A DNA stretch of 64,000 nt from Enhygromyxa salina (lineage in GTDB: Bacteria; Myxococcota_A; Polyangia; Nannocystales; Nannocystaceae): the NCBI RefSeq assembly GCF_000737335.2, contig NZ_JMCC02000014.1:65285-129284 (forward strand). The letters run 5' to 3'. Position 1 is the stretch's first letter. Each line of letters begins with the position of its first letter. The notes beneath the pieces were generated by a model. It had not been told where the DNA came from, ran no database searches, and saw only the letters and a list, made by a program, of their open reading frames with translations. The position numbers and the translations under genes are program-made. Below, piece after piece: positions 54,206-63,917 of the stretch.

Positions 54206-55737
54206 GCGGGCCTCCCGGCGACGTGGCTGCGGGCCGCCCCGTCGAGGTCGCTCTCGACCTCCGAGATGATCTGTCGGGCCCGCGTGGCCCGACGCCCGTG
54301 GCCGATCGCCTCGTCATCGATCACGTGGACGCGATGCAGCGCGTCGAGGTAGCCGAGCTTGAGCGGCCCCCGCGGGAGGATGAAGACCCCGTAGATCGGC
54401 GCCCGACTGGCCAGCAGCTGGACCTCGGCCGCCGGGAACTGGGCCTCGCCGTGGGTCAGGATGTAGACCAACGACTGGGCCGCGTCGCGGCGCGGCGCGG
54501 CGAGTTCGGCGTTGAGCTGGCGCAGCACCGCGGCGTAGTTGCGCCCGCGCTCGGCCCGAAACTGCAGCACGTAGGGCACCTCCACGTGGCCCGCAGCGCC
54601 AACCTTGACCCCCTCGTACAGGCGGCTGTCGAAGAAGCGCAGCACCACCTGCTCACCGAGCAGCGCGAGCCGCTTGCACAGCGCCAGGGCCAGCCCGCGG
54701 GCGAACACCTCACGGACCCCACGCATCGAGGCGCTGCCGTCGACCAGCACGTGGTGAACGCGGCGCTCGTTCTCGTACTGCTTCTCGTGGGTGTAGTAGA
54801 ACAGCTCGTGGTCGACGTATTTTTGCTCGAACACCTCGTCGTCGTAGGCGAGCTGGGTCAGGACCATGCTGTCAATGTTGCCGACCCGCTCGATCGACGC
54901 GTAGCCGTCGACCCCGAAGGTCTGCTGGCCCATCTCGCGCCGGACCTCGAGCAGCGAGGGCAGCAACTCCAACGAAAAATCGATCACGTCGGCCAGCTGC
55001 GGCGACAAGATCACGTTGTACAGATCCGCCAAGTCGACCCCCGCCACGCCGTCGGTGCCGGTCCGAAACAGGCCGAGCAGGCGCAGCGCGTCCACGTCGA
55101 TCTGCTCGGTCTCGAGCAGCGGCAGCAGCCGGTGGCCGACCATCGTGCGGATCCAGGCCAACGCCAGATCTTGATCGTAGCGGGTGTAGGCCGAGCGCGG
55201 ATCGATGCGCGCGTACTGGATCACGTCTACGGGTAGCTCCTGCGGGCGCGCGACCCGGGCGTCCTCGGGCAGCTGCGGCGCGACGCTGGACAGGACCCGC
55301 GCGAGCACGACCCCGACCATCGGGTCGCGGTGCTTCCAGGCCGCGGGCTGACGGATCAGCTCGGTCTCGCCCAGCTCGACGAGCAGCTGACGCCACGCCT
55401 CGCCCAGGCGCGGATCGCCAACGCCCTGGCTGACCGAGGCCGGGCGACCCAGCCCACACATCAAGCACCCAACGTCGTGAACGACGACCAGCGGGACCGC
55501 GATCCCGAGCCGCGCGAGCACGTTGTGCCACGCGACCGCGCGCATCAACGCCATCGGCCCGACCCCGTCGAGCTCGCTGAGCGCGAGCCCGCCGACCTGG
55601 CGCTCGAGCACGGGCATCGGGACCCGCAGCGTCTGGCTGCGCTCGCCCAGCTCGACCTCGCCCGAGGTCTCGCCGGGCCCGTCCCGGTTGGGTCCCTTGG
55701 CCCCGGCGCCGCCCGCTTGGCTGTCTACGTCGGCCAC
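54202..55737 (-). CDS. von Willebrand factor A (MIDAS) protein partner of MoxR
   Basis: 511 residues from GTG 55735-55737 with GAGG at 5 nt. The N-terminal 310 residues are a helical region without a recognised fold, including a Cys-containing HDVGCLMCGLG block. The vWA domain (about 325-510) has the metal-binding DGSASM (near 333), the Thr/Ser-bearing strand, and LTHGEAQFP for the last MIDAS position. MoxR-type ATPases usually work with a vWA protein that binds metal-dependent ligands. It lies 7 nt after moxR and overlaps the TPR/HEAT gene by 4 nt. Confidence 0.85.
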   Translation of the reverse strand: MADVDSQAGGAGAKGPNRDGPGETSGEVELGERSQTLRVPMPVLERQVGGLALSELDGVGPMALMRAVAWHNVLARLGIAVPLVVVHDVGCLMCGLGRPASVSQGVGDPRLGEAWRQLLVELGETELIRQPAAWKHRDPMVGVVLARVLSSVAPQLPEDARVARPQELPVDVIQYARIDPRSAYTRYDQDLALAWIRTMVGHRLLPLLETEQIDVDALRLLGLFRTGTDGVAGVDLADLYNVILSPQLADVIDFSLELLPSLLEVRREMGQQTFGVDGYASIERVGNIDSMVLTQLAYDDEVFEQKYVDHELFYYTHEKQYENERRVHHVLVDGSASMRGVREVFARGLALALCKRLALLGEQVVLRFFDSRLYEGVKVGAAGHVEVPYVLQFRAERGRNYAAVLRQLNAELAAPRRDAAQSLVYILTHGEAQFPAAEVQLLASRAPIYGVFILPRGPLKLGYLDALHRVHVIDDEAIGHGRRATRARQIISEVESDLDGAARSHVAGRPA

Positions 55738-55744
55738 GTGGTCC

Positions 55745-56965
<1,221 letters not shown>

Positions 56966-56978
56966 GCAGGCTGTCTTT

Positions 56979-58409
56979 CTACTCTTCGCGTATTCGCCGG
57001 ACCAGGGTCGCGTGGAGGTTGTCGACGACGTTGCGTGGGACCAGACCCGCGAGGTGCTCGCCATACTCGTTCCAGCGGCGGGCGAAGCCCTCGTCGACGA
57101 CCCCTGCCCCACCGGCGAACAGCGCCCCGGATGAGCCGGGCCGAGGCCCGACGGCGGCGCCATCGAGATCAAAGGGGCGCCCAAGGGTCCGCTCGAGCGC
57201 CGGCAACAACAAGGGCAACGCCAAGAAAGTCTGTACGGCCCAGTCCCGAGCCCCCACGCCGATGCTGATCCGGGCGTCGAACTCGAGGACCTTGAGCACG
57301 TGGAGGTGGATCAGCGCGCCGACGACCGCGCCGATGTCCGCGGGCGCGCTGGGGATCGCGGGCGCGGGCAAGGCCGCGAGCACGCCAGAGGGCTCCTCGG
57401 CGAACTCGCGGTCGACCTGATCGAAGCTCTGATCGGGGTCGTCTGGGTCGTCGGGATCATCGAGGTCCTCGCTGGCGCCGCCCGAGCGCGCGGTCGAGCC
57501 AACCCCAACCCCGACCCCGACCCCGACCCCAGCTCCAAGCTGCGCGGCCTTGGCCGCGCGCTGCATCGCGGCGGCGCTGCCTGGCACGCTGGAGATCGAG
57601 AGATCGCCAAACACCCGCCCCTGCAGATCCAGCGAGCGCAGCAAGCTGCCGGCCACGACCCCGCCGATCCGCAGCCACTCGCGCTCCTGGGCCCACGCGT
57701 GACAGACCGCCCGCGCGTACGCCCGCGCCTGCAAGAACTCCACGGCCATCAGCGGCGACCACCCCGGCGGCGCCCAGGCTGGACGCAGCAGCGAGGTCAG
57801 CGGGCTGACCCACATCACGTCGGGCAGCAGGCGATCCACGATCGTCGCGTGGGGCTGATCGATCCAGCGCACGACCTCCGTGCGGACGTCGGCGAAGCCG
57901 GGTGAGAACAGCCCAAACCGACGGCGCGGCGGGGTCTGACCACGAAAGCGCAGATCGCCAGCGGGACCCGAGACCACGTGATCTTCACGGCGCAGCTGCA
58001 AGAACGCCCCGACCGCGAGCTCCCGCGCGAACGCCTCGGCCATGTCGCCCGGGCGCGCGAACGCCAGCAGGCTGCGGGTCTCGGTCTCGACGCGCCGCCA
58101 GGTCGAGGCGCGGGTCCACACGCGCTCGGTGTCCGGGTGATCGAGGGCCAGGACATCGTGAAGGCCCAGCCACAGCGACAGCTCGTCGGCGCCGGGATCG
58201 GGCAGCGCGGGCTCGGCGACCAGGCGCCGGCCCAGCCGCATGCGCAGGTGCAAGAAGCTGGGGTGCGTCAGCGGCCCCGCGTCGGCCAGCATCTGCTCGC
58301 GATCGTGGGCCGACAGCGGCGCCTCGACCTCGACGGCTCCGCCCCCGAGCAGCGGCTCGACAAAGCGCGCCAGAAATCCGGCGGTCGTGTTGAAGGGCGG
58401 CTCGACCAC
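56979..58409 (-). CDS. Unrecognised protein of the MoxR-vWA cluster (476 aa)
   Basis: Not recognised. A GTG-start protein with no signal peptide or transmembrane segment. It is rich in Ala, Arg and Leu, with predicted helices in residues 1-200 and a strand-rich middle around WSPLMAVEFLQARAYARAV. Two low-complexity inserts stand out: a VGVGVGVGVG run near residue 297 and an acidic DDPDDPDDPDQ near 318. The last third contains IGVGARDWAVQTFLALPLLLPALERT. It starts 6 bp after the 545-aa gene and ends 13 bp before moxR. By position it could be one of the bpX/VMAP-type partners that accompany MoxR-vWA pairs, but I see no diagnostic motif. Confidence 0.68.
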   Translation of the reverse strand: MVEPPFNTTAGFLARFVEPLLGGGAVEVEAPLSAHDREQMLADAGPLTHPSFLHLRMRLGRRLVAEPALPDPGADELSLWLGLHDVLALDHPDTERVWTRASTWRRVETETRSLLAFARPGDMAEAFARELAVGAFLQLRREDHVVSGPAGDLRFRGQTPPRRRFGLFSPGFADVRTEVVRWIDQPHATIVDRLLPDVMWVSPLTSLLRPAWAPPGWSPLMAVEFLQARAYARAVCHAWAQEREWLRIGGVVAGSLLRSLDLQGRVFGDLSISSVPGSAAAMQRAAKAAQLGAGVGVGVGVGVGSTARSGGASEDLDDPDDPDDPDQSFDQVDREFAEEPSGVLAALPAPAIPSAPADIGAVVGALIHLHVLKVLEFDARISIGVGARDWAVQTFLALPLLLPALERTLGRPFDLDGAAVGPRPGSSGALFAGGAGVVDEGFARRWNEYGEHLAGLVPRNVVDNLHATLVRRIREE

Positions 58410-58415
58410 GGACTG

Positions 58416-60053
58416 CTAGTCGGATTGGCTGCGAAAGCCCCACAGCGCGAAGCGGCCGAGGCGTTGATTGGTGATGTTCCCCGGCTCGAGCGCCGGGAGC
58501 GAGGGCTCGACGAGCTCGGCCTCGCTGGCCTCGAGCGTGCCGATTGAGGCGGCGTCGAGCGACAGCATGCGCTCGTCGGCGATGTGGATGGGGTCGCTGC
58601 CGGGCGCCAAGAACAACGCCCGGTCCTCGCCCTCGAGCCCCAGCAGCTCGCGGACCAGCTGCGGACGCAGGCGCGGCCACAGCTCGAAGCCATCGGGCAC
58701 CAGCACGCCGGGGGCGACCTCGCAAAAGCGCTGGCCCAGCGGGATCACGGTGCCGACCGAGAGCGCGCGGCCGTCGCGACCCAGGCGCGCGCCGCCGGCC
58801 ACGATCAGCAAGCCCGCGGTCAGCGGGACCAAGCGCGCGGCTGCGAGCGCGCTCGGGGGGACCAGGTAGATCAAGCGACGCAACAGCTCGAGCTCGCTCC
58901 ACGCGACCAGCGACGCCCGCGGCTCGCGGGGCATCGACGAGGACTGCAAGCGAAGATCGACCTCGAGCGGCCCGCTCGCTTGCATCTGCACGGGGTCGAC
59001 CTCGAACTCCGCCTCGCGCAGGCTGACCTCGGTCTCGACCAGGTAGCGGCCGTCGACGAAGCGCGGCGCGCCGTCGATCCGCTCGACCCGGCCCGCGCGG
59101 CCGCGAAACAGATACATCTCGTCACCCGGCAAGCACGAGCTCGCGGACGCGAGGTGGATCGGGTGGGTCCACCCAACCTCGACCGCGGCCCGGGGCGAGA
59201 CGGGGACCAGCAGCTCGACCCCGGGGATCGGGCGGAGCACGTCGAGGATCCGCCCCGGCGGGTTGCGCAGACGCAGCAGCAAGCTGGCCCGGCGATCCTC
59301 GGCCAGCGCGACCCGGATTCCGGCCATGTTGATCTCTTTGCGCCACAGGTACGCGAGGACCCGATCCGCGATGCCTGGCGCGACCAGGACCAGCGCCATG
59401 TCGCGCATGCCACACAGCTCTGGATCGCTGGCGATCCCCTCGAGCGGCAACGCGAGGGCGCGCAGCTGCAGGCGCTGGATCAGCTCGATCGGATCGATGC
59501 GATCGCCACCGCGCCCCCCACTGCGCCCCCCACTGCGCCCGGGTTGGCCCGCCTCGCCCCGACGATCATCCCCGCCAAACCGCGAGAGGAACTCGCGGTC
59601 CACGACCAGCACCTCGTCGACCGACAAGCCCGCGCTGTTGCCATCGCGGGCCAACAGCTCGCCGATCGGCACGGCCAGGTCATAGCCAAACGGCGCCTGC
59701 GACTCTCGGTAGCGCACGAACACCGAGCCGGCCCCCGGATACAGCTGGCTGCGGGCCGCCCCGGCCAGGCGCGCGAGCCGATCCAGCACGTAGCCGTCGC
59801 CCGCTTCGCAGCGCATCAGCAAGGCGGTCCCGCCCCCGCTTCGGCGCGCGCGCTCGAGGGTCATGCTGGGCAGCAGATCGTCGAGGCTGGCCTCTACGCT
59901 GTAGGCGCCGAGAAACGCCACACAACGATCCAGCGACTCGAACACGATCAGGGCCTCTCGACCGACCGCGATCCCGCGCGCGTCGGGTACGAGTCCCTGC
60001 ATCCGAAACCTGGTCTGGCCTGCCGCGACCGGCTCGAGGATGCTCTGCGCCAC
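58416..60053 (-). CDS. Unrecognised protein of the MoxR-vWA cluster (545 aa)
   Basis: Not recognised. First gene of the five-gene run. The chain is beta-rich with repeated short strands in the second half: VSPRAAVEVGWTHPIHLASASS, YLFRGRAGRVERIDGAPRFVDGRYLVETEV, LVAGGARLGRDGRALSVGTVIPLGQRF, and ALFLAPGSDPIHIADERML. Strand pairs with Gly/Asp turns every 30-45 residues would suit a beta-propeller. A Gly/Arg-rich insert (about 165-185, GRSGGRSGGRGGDR) comes from a short tandem repeat. No enzymatic motif, signal peptide or membrane helix is seen. Propeller-like partners are known in MoxR-vWA ternary systems, which is the basis for my suggestion. Confidence 0.68.
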   Translation of the reverse strand: MAQSILEPVAAGQTRFRMQGLVPDARGIAVGREALIVFESLDRCVAFLGAYSVEASLDDLLPSMTLERARRSGGGTALLMRCEAGDGYVLDRLARLAGAARSQLYPGAGSVFVRYRESQAPFGYDLAVPIGELLARDGNSAGLSVDEVLVVDREFLSRFGGDDRRGEAGQPGRSGGRSGGRGGDRIDPIELIQRLQLRALALPLEGIASDPELCGMRDMALVLVAPGIADRVLAYLWRKEINMAGIRVALAEDRRASLLLRLRNPPGRILDVLRPIPGVELLVPVSPRAAVEVGWTHPIHLASASSCLPGDEMYLFRGRAGRVERIDGAPRFVDGRYLVETEVSLREAEFEVDPVQMQASGPLEVDLRLQSSSMPREPRASLVAWSELELLRRLIYLVPPSALAAARLVPLTAGLLIVAGGARLGRDGRALSVGTVIPLGQRFCEVAPGVLVPDGFELWPRLRPQLVRELLGLEGEDRALFLAPGSDPIHIADERMLSLDAASIGTLEASEAELVEPSLPALEPGNITNQRLGRFALWGFRSQSD

Positions 60054-60171
60054 TGCGGGAGGATGCGGGACATGCCTCGCGCGGGCAAGACTCGCCGGCC
60101 AACCCCTGCCGGGATCGTGGGGAGACGCACGAACTGCGATCCTCGTCGCGTCGGCGGCCGGTGATTCCCGC

Positions 60172-60177
60172 TATAAC
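60172..60177 (+). promoter_or_regulatory. Possible -10 box for a leaderless TPR-FHA transcript
   Basis: TATAAC ends 6 nt before the GTG at 60184, so transcription would start at or next to the first base of the start codon. No Shine-Dalgarno sequence precedes the GTG and no clear -35 box was found. The symmetric context (CTATAACT) could also serve the opposite strand, where the 545-aa gene starts 119 bp away. Confidence 0.35.
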
Positions 60178-60183
60178 TGCCGA

Positions 60184-61569
60184 GTGAAGCCGCGCCGACC
60201 GGGGGACAGCGACGGGCCGAGCCCGAGCGAGGGTGGGCTCGTTCGTGTGCGCCGGCAGACCGACCGGGCCCAGCTGCGCGCTGCGCTCGCGCTGGAGGAG
60301 GCCGGTGAGCTGCAAGAGGCCGCGCGGATGTTCGAGTACGTGGGCGAGCACGCCCAGGCCGCGAGCCTTCGCCTCGAGCACGCCGACACCCTGCGCGACG
60401 AGCAACAGCGGCTCGCGGTCCTGCGGGAGGGGTGCGCCCGCAACCAGGCCTCGACCGCGCAGGGCCAGGCGCTGCATCGGGCCCTCGGGGAGGCGCTGCT
60501 GCGGGTCGCCGAGGGCCTCGAGCCCGGCGCCCGGCGGCGTGCGCTCGCCCTCGAGGCCGCGCAGGCGCTCGAAGAGGGCCAGCGCGCGGCCCAGGCGGGG
60601 CGGCTGTACGAGCAGCTTGGCCTGTTGTCCCGAGCCGCCAAGGCGTTCACCGAAGCGGGCGACATCGAGCGTCTCGAAGCGATCCACGCGATCCTCGAGC
60701 AGCGGGACCAGCAGCAGCGAGAGCAGCGGAGCCTCGAGCTCGAGGTCGACGCCGCGCTCGCGACCGGCCGCCGACAGCTGGCCCACGCGCTGTTGCTCGA
60801 GCACGTCCGCGACGCCCAGCGCGAGGGAGTTGTGCCGCTGTCCTCGCTCGCGCACGCGCTCGCGCAGCTCGAGCACAACCTGATCCGCGGCCGCGCGCTG
60901 GGTCTGCGCGTGCAGACGGTCGGCGCCGCGCACCCCACGATCGTGCGCGTGATCGGTCGCCCCGCCCTGCGCCTGGGTCGGGGCCCACAGTGCGAGCTCA
61001 CGGTCACGGGCGCCGCGGTCTCGCGCGAGCACGCCGAGCTCGCCCTGGCCTTCACCGCGGACGGCGAGCCGCACCTGGTCGTCCGCGACCTCGGCTCGCG
61101 CGCGGGCAGCTTCCTCGACGGCGAGGCCTTGATCCCGGGCGAAGATTGGTCGCTGTTCGACGATGACGTCCCCGGCGCGCGGGCGCTCGCGTTGGGCATC
61201 GCCTCGAGCTTCGAGCTGTGGTCGCGGCGGGGCTCGCATGACGACAACGACGATCAACGCCCGCTGGCGCTGCTGCGCGAGGCCGGGCTCACGCGCCCGC
61301 CCGATCGCCTGAACACTGCGTGGACCTCGTTCGCGCCCCTCGGTGGGCCGCTGTGGATCAGCCCGGGCGAGCACCTGCCGATCGCGCTCGGGTTCGAGGG
61401 CGAGCAGGTGGTCGCGCGGGCAAGCCACGACTGGATGGTGTCGCTGTCGGGCAGCCCGCTGGGCGTGGGCGAGCCCGTCGAGCTGCTGGTCCACGATCGG
61501 GTGCGCTTCGAGCCAACCCACGACGCGGCCGGGCCCGCGTTCGAGCTCGAGGTCACCGCGCTGGTGTAG
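60184..61569 (+). CDS. TPR-FHA domain protein
   Basis: 461 residues from GTG 60184 (alternative GTG 60247). The N-terminal 200 residues are helical repeats of TPR type: ALEEAGELQEAARMFEYVGEHAQAASLRLEHADTL, RRRALALEAAQALEEGQRAAQAGRLYEQLG, and AAKAFTEAGDIERLEAIHAILEQRDQQ with coiled-coil character. The FHA domain (about 250-335) reads GRPALRLGRGPQCELTVTGAAVSREHAEL, with the Gly-Arg, Ser-Arg-x-His and DLGSRAGSFLDGE marks that bind phosphothreonine. It is followed by a kinase gene 78 bp downstream, so it is likely the reader of that kinase. It is divergent from the MoxR-vWA run. Confidence 0.9.
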   Translation: MKPRRPGDSDGPSPSEGGLVRVRRQTDRAQLRAALALEEAGELQEAARMFEYVGEHAQAASLRLEHADTLRDEQQRLAVLREGCARNQASTAQGQALHRALGEALLRVAEGLEPGARRRALALEAAQALEEGQRAAQAGRLYEQLGLLSRAAKAFTEAGDIERLEAIHAILEQRDQQQREQRSLELEVDAALATGRRQLAHALLLEHVRDAQREGVVPLSSLAHALAQLEHNLIRGRALGLRVQTVGAAHPTIVRVIGRPALRLGRGPQCELTVTGAAVSREHAELALAFTADGEPHLVVRDLGSRAGSFLDGEALIPGEDWSLFDDDVPGARALALGIASSFELWSRRGSHDDNDDQRPLALLREAGLTRPPDRLNTAWTSFAPLGGPLWISPGEHLPIALGFEGEQVVARASHDWMVSLSGSPLGVGEPVELLVHDRVRFEPTHDAAGPAFELEVTALV

Positions 61570-61647
61570 GCGAGCGGCGTGCGTCTTGCGGCTCGTACCC
61601 GTGCCGCACGGTGCGAGGCCCCAGTGACTGGGGTATGAACCACCGAC

Positions 61648-63084
61648 ATGAGCGAGACCTTGGTCCGCGTCGTCGCGCAGCCAGCTGCGCTCGACACCCC
61701 GCTTGCGAGCGCGACCTCGGCGATCCTGCGCCGGTTTGGCGAAGGCGCGACCACGCCCGACGAGCTCCCCGAGCTGCAGTTGCTGGTCGACGAGCTCGAG
61801 GCCAAGCAGCCGCTGCCGCTGATCGACGCGCGGCTGCGGGCGCTGTCCCACGCTGGCTACCTGCGCGGGGCCGTGCTCGCTATCGCGGATCACCTGGCCC
61901 GCCACCCCCGCCTCGACCTCGCGCTGCGCCTGGCCAGCGAGCTGCTCGACGCCCTCGATCCCGAGCTTGGCGTCGCGCTCGCCCGCGCGATCCTGGCGGT
62001 CCCCGACGACGGCACCCACGACGGTCGACCCGATTCGCGTCGGGCCCGGGCCGAGCGCTTCGAGCTGGAGATCTCGACCAACCTCATGCTCGCCGAGCAC
62101 CTGCTCGAGCGCGGCGACGTCAGCGGCGCCCAGCGTCACTTCGAGGCCGTGCTCGCGATCGACGTGGATCATGCTCGTGGCCTGCGGGGCTGGTCCAGCT
62201 GCGTGCGCGAGCTCGAGCGCCGCGGCCTGTCGACGGAGCACCGCAGCCGCGGCCTGTCGCTGCTCGACGGGCTCGAGGAGCTCGAGCTCGCGGGCGGCAT
62301 CGGGCTCGATCGCTACGAGCTCGGCCGGCCCCTCGGTCGTGGTCGCCACGCCGTCGTCTACGAGGCCTACGATCGCCGCGTCGGTCGCTCGGTGGCGATC
62401 AAGCGGCTGCTTGGCGACGACGCCCGCCGCGACGGCGTTCCGGCCCGCGTCGTCGAGGCCCGGTTCTTCGCCGAGGCGCAGACGCTGGCCAAGGTTCGCA
62501 GCCCCCACGTCGTCGCGCTGCTCGACGTGCAGCCACGCCATCGCTTCGTGGCGCTCGAGCTGTGCCGCGGCGGCAACCTTCGCCTCGCGATGCGCAAGCA
62601 GCTGCTGACACCGGCCGATCTTCCCACCGTCGCCGAGCAGCTGCGCCTGGCGCTGCGAGCCGTGCACGCGGCTGGGGCGGTGCATCGCGACGTCAAGCCC
62701 GCCAACATCCTGGTTCGCGAGGCCCGGCCCGGGGCCCCGGTGGCGCTCGCTGACTTCGGCCTCGCGATTGGCGGTGAGCCACGCGCTGAGCCGCAGGCCG
62801 CTGCCCGCAACCCCAGCGTCCGCGCGGGCACGCTGCGCTACCTCGCCCCCGAGATCAAACAAGGGATCCAGGCCAGCCCCGCGAGTGATCTGTACGCCGC
62901 TGGCGTGGTCGTGCTCGAGCTGGCGATCACCCCTGCCCCGCTGCCCGCCGACTTCGATCGCGTCGACCCCAACTTCGATCCCCGACCCTTGCTCGACGAG
63001 CTGCTCCCCGAACAGCTGCGCGCGCCCTGGAAGGGTCTGCTCGAGCGGCTGCTCAGCCCCAACCCCGCCGAGCGCACTTGGTAG
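61648..63084 (+). CDS. Cytoplasmic Ser/Thr protein kinase with N-terminal TPR-like region
   Basis: 478 residues. The N-terminal 215 residues are helical with TPR-like alternation. The kinase domain (about 222-478) has PLGRGRHAVVYEAYD (Gly loop), VAIKRL (Lys near 251), VHRDVKPANILV (catalytic Asp near 346) and LADFGLAIGG. The chain ends right after the conserved Arg of the last kinase helix (NPAERTW), so there is no C-terminal sensor, and no transmembrane helix is present. Paired with the FHA protein just upstream, it is likely a signalling module for the divergent MoxR-vWA genes; this is inference. Confidence 0.92.
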   Translation: MSETLVRVVAQPAALDTPLASATSAILRRFGEGATTPDELPELQLLVDELEAKQPLPLIDARLRALSHAGYLRGAVLAIADHLARHPRLDLALRLASELLDALDPELGVALARAILAVPDDGTHDGRPDSRRARAERFELEISTNLMLAEHLLERGDVSGAQRHFEAVLAIDVDHARGLRGWSSCVRELERRGLSTEHRSRGLSLLDGLEELELAGGIGLDRYELGRPLGRGRHAVVYEAYDRRVGRSVAIKRLLGDDARRDGVPARVVEARFFAEAQTLAKVRSPHVVALLDVQPRHRFVALELCRGGNLRLAMRKQLLTPADLPTVAEQLRLALRAVHAAGAVHRDVKPANILVREARPGAPVALADFGLAIGGEPRAEPQAAARNPSVRAGTLRYLAPEIKQGIQASPASDLYAAGVVVLELAITPAPLPADFDRVDPNFDPRPLLDELLPEQLRAPWKGLLERLLSPNPAERTW

Positions 63085-63089
63085 AGACC

Positions 63090-63764
63090 ATGACGATCGT
63101 GACCTCGCCCGCCCGAACGCCCCGCTTCACGCTCGCGTGGCTCGTGTTGTTGACCGTCGCTGGCTGCGAGGAGGTCCCGCGCACCTACAGCACCGCCAGC
63201 GACGGCGCGCGCGTGATCTTCACCGACGACTTCGACCGCGGCGTGATCGGCCAGGACTGGCTGACGACCGGCAGCGGCGTCGCGCTGGATCGCGGCGCGC
63301 TGCACCTCGCCGAGCTCCGCAACCACCCCGTGTGGCTGCGCCAGCCCCTGCCCGACAACGTCCGCGTCGAGTTCGACGCCTGGGCCGAGACCGACGAGGG
63401 GGACATCAAGGCCGAGCTCGCGGGCGACGGCAGCAGCTTCGCCAAGGCGGCCAGCTACACCGCGACCGGCTACGTGTTCATCCTTGGCGGGTGGAACAAC
63501 TCGCTCAACGTGATCGCCCGCCGCAACGAGCACGGTGATGATCGGGTCGCGGTGCCGACCGATCCGCAGCTCGAGCCCGATCGCCGCTATCACGTCACGA
63601 TCACCCGCCGGGGCGGCGAGCTGCGCTACGAGCTCGACGGGCGGCTGGTCGCCGAGATGGTTGACGATGCCCCGCTGACGGGGCCGGGGCAGCAGCACTT
63701 CGCGTTCAATAATTGGGAGGCGGGGACGCGCTTTGACAACCTGGTGATCTACGCGCTGGAATAG
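63090..63764 (+). CDS. Lipoprotein with concanavalin A-like beta-sandwich domain
   Basis: 224 residues from ATG 63090, 5 bp after the kinase stop. Lipoprotein signal with LTVAGC (Cys26). The mature domain (about 45-224) starts with FTDDFDRGVIGQDWLTTGSG, a pattern common to lectin-like and DUF1080/LamG-type beta-sandwiches, and ends with HFAFNNWEAGTRFDNLVIYALE, the usual closing strand of such folds. It may bind polysaccharide at the surface, but nothing in the sequence shows catalytic activity. Close spacing to the kinase indicates co-transcription, so it may belong to the same functional unit. Confidence 0.8.
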   Translation: MTIVTSPARTPRFTLAWLVLLTVAGCEEVPRTYSTASDGARVIFTDDFDRGVIGQDWLTTGSGVALDRGALHLAELRNHPVWLRQPLPDNVRVEFDAWAETDEGDIKAELAGDGSSFAKAASYTATGYVFILGGWNNSLNVIARRNEHGDDRVAVPTDPQLEPDRRYHVTITRRGGELRYELDGRLVAEMVDDAPLTGPGQQHFAFNNWEAGTRFDNLVIYALE

Positions 63765-63840
63765 CGCTCTGGCGACGCAACCGTCGCCAGTCCAGTTGTT
63801 GACGTTGACCTCTGTGCAACAAGAGAGGTCCGCTGCTGCT

Positions 63841-63917
63841 TTCAGCTCGGGCGAGGGCTTCTCGCCGCATCCGCACACCTCCGTAGACGGTTTCACCCGA
63901 GGCAGCGAACTGCTCAT
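63841..63917 (+). repeat. Dispersed hairpin element, copy 4
   Basis: TTCAGCTCGGGCGAGGGCTTCTCGCCGCATCCGC, TAGACGGTTTCACCC, and GGCAGCGAACTGCTCATCGC follow the same order as copy 3, with a few changes in the second half. It sits in the 236-bp gap after the ConA-like lipoprotein. The remaining 83 bp to the window end show no gene. Confidence 0.6.

Noticed and set aside
59680..62862. A 1,060-codon open frame antisense to the FHA and kinase genes
   Set aside because: In very GC-rich DNA long antisense frames arise because stop codons are rare. Its translation lacks any conserved motif, while both genes on the other strand carry clear FHA and kinase signatures.
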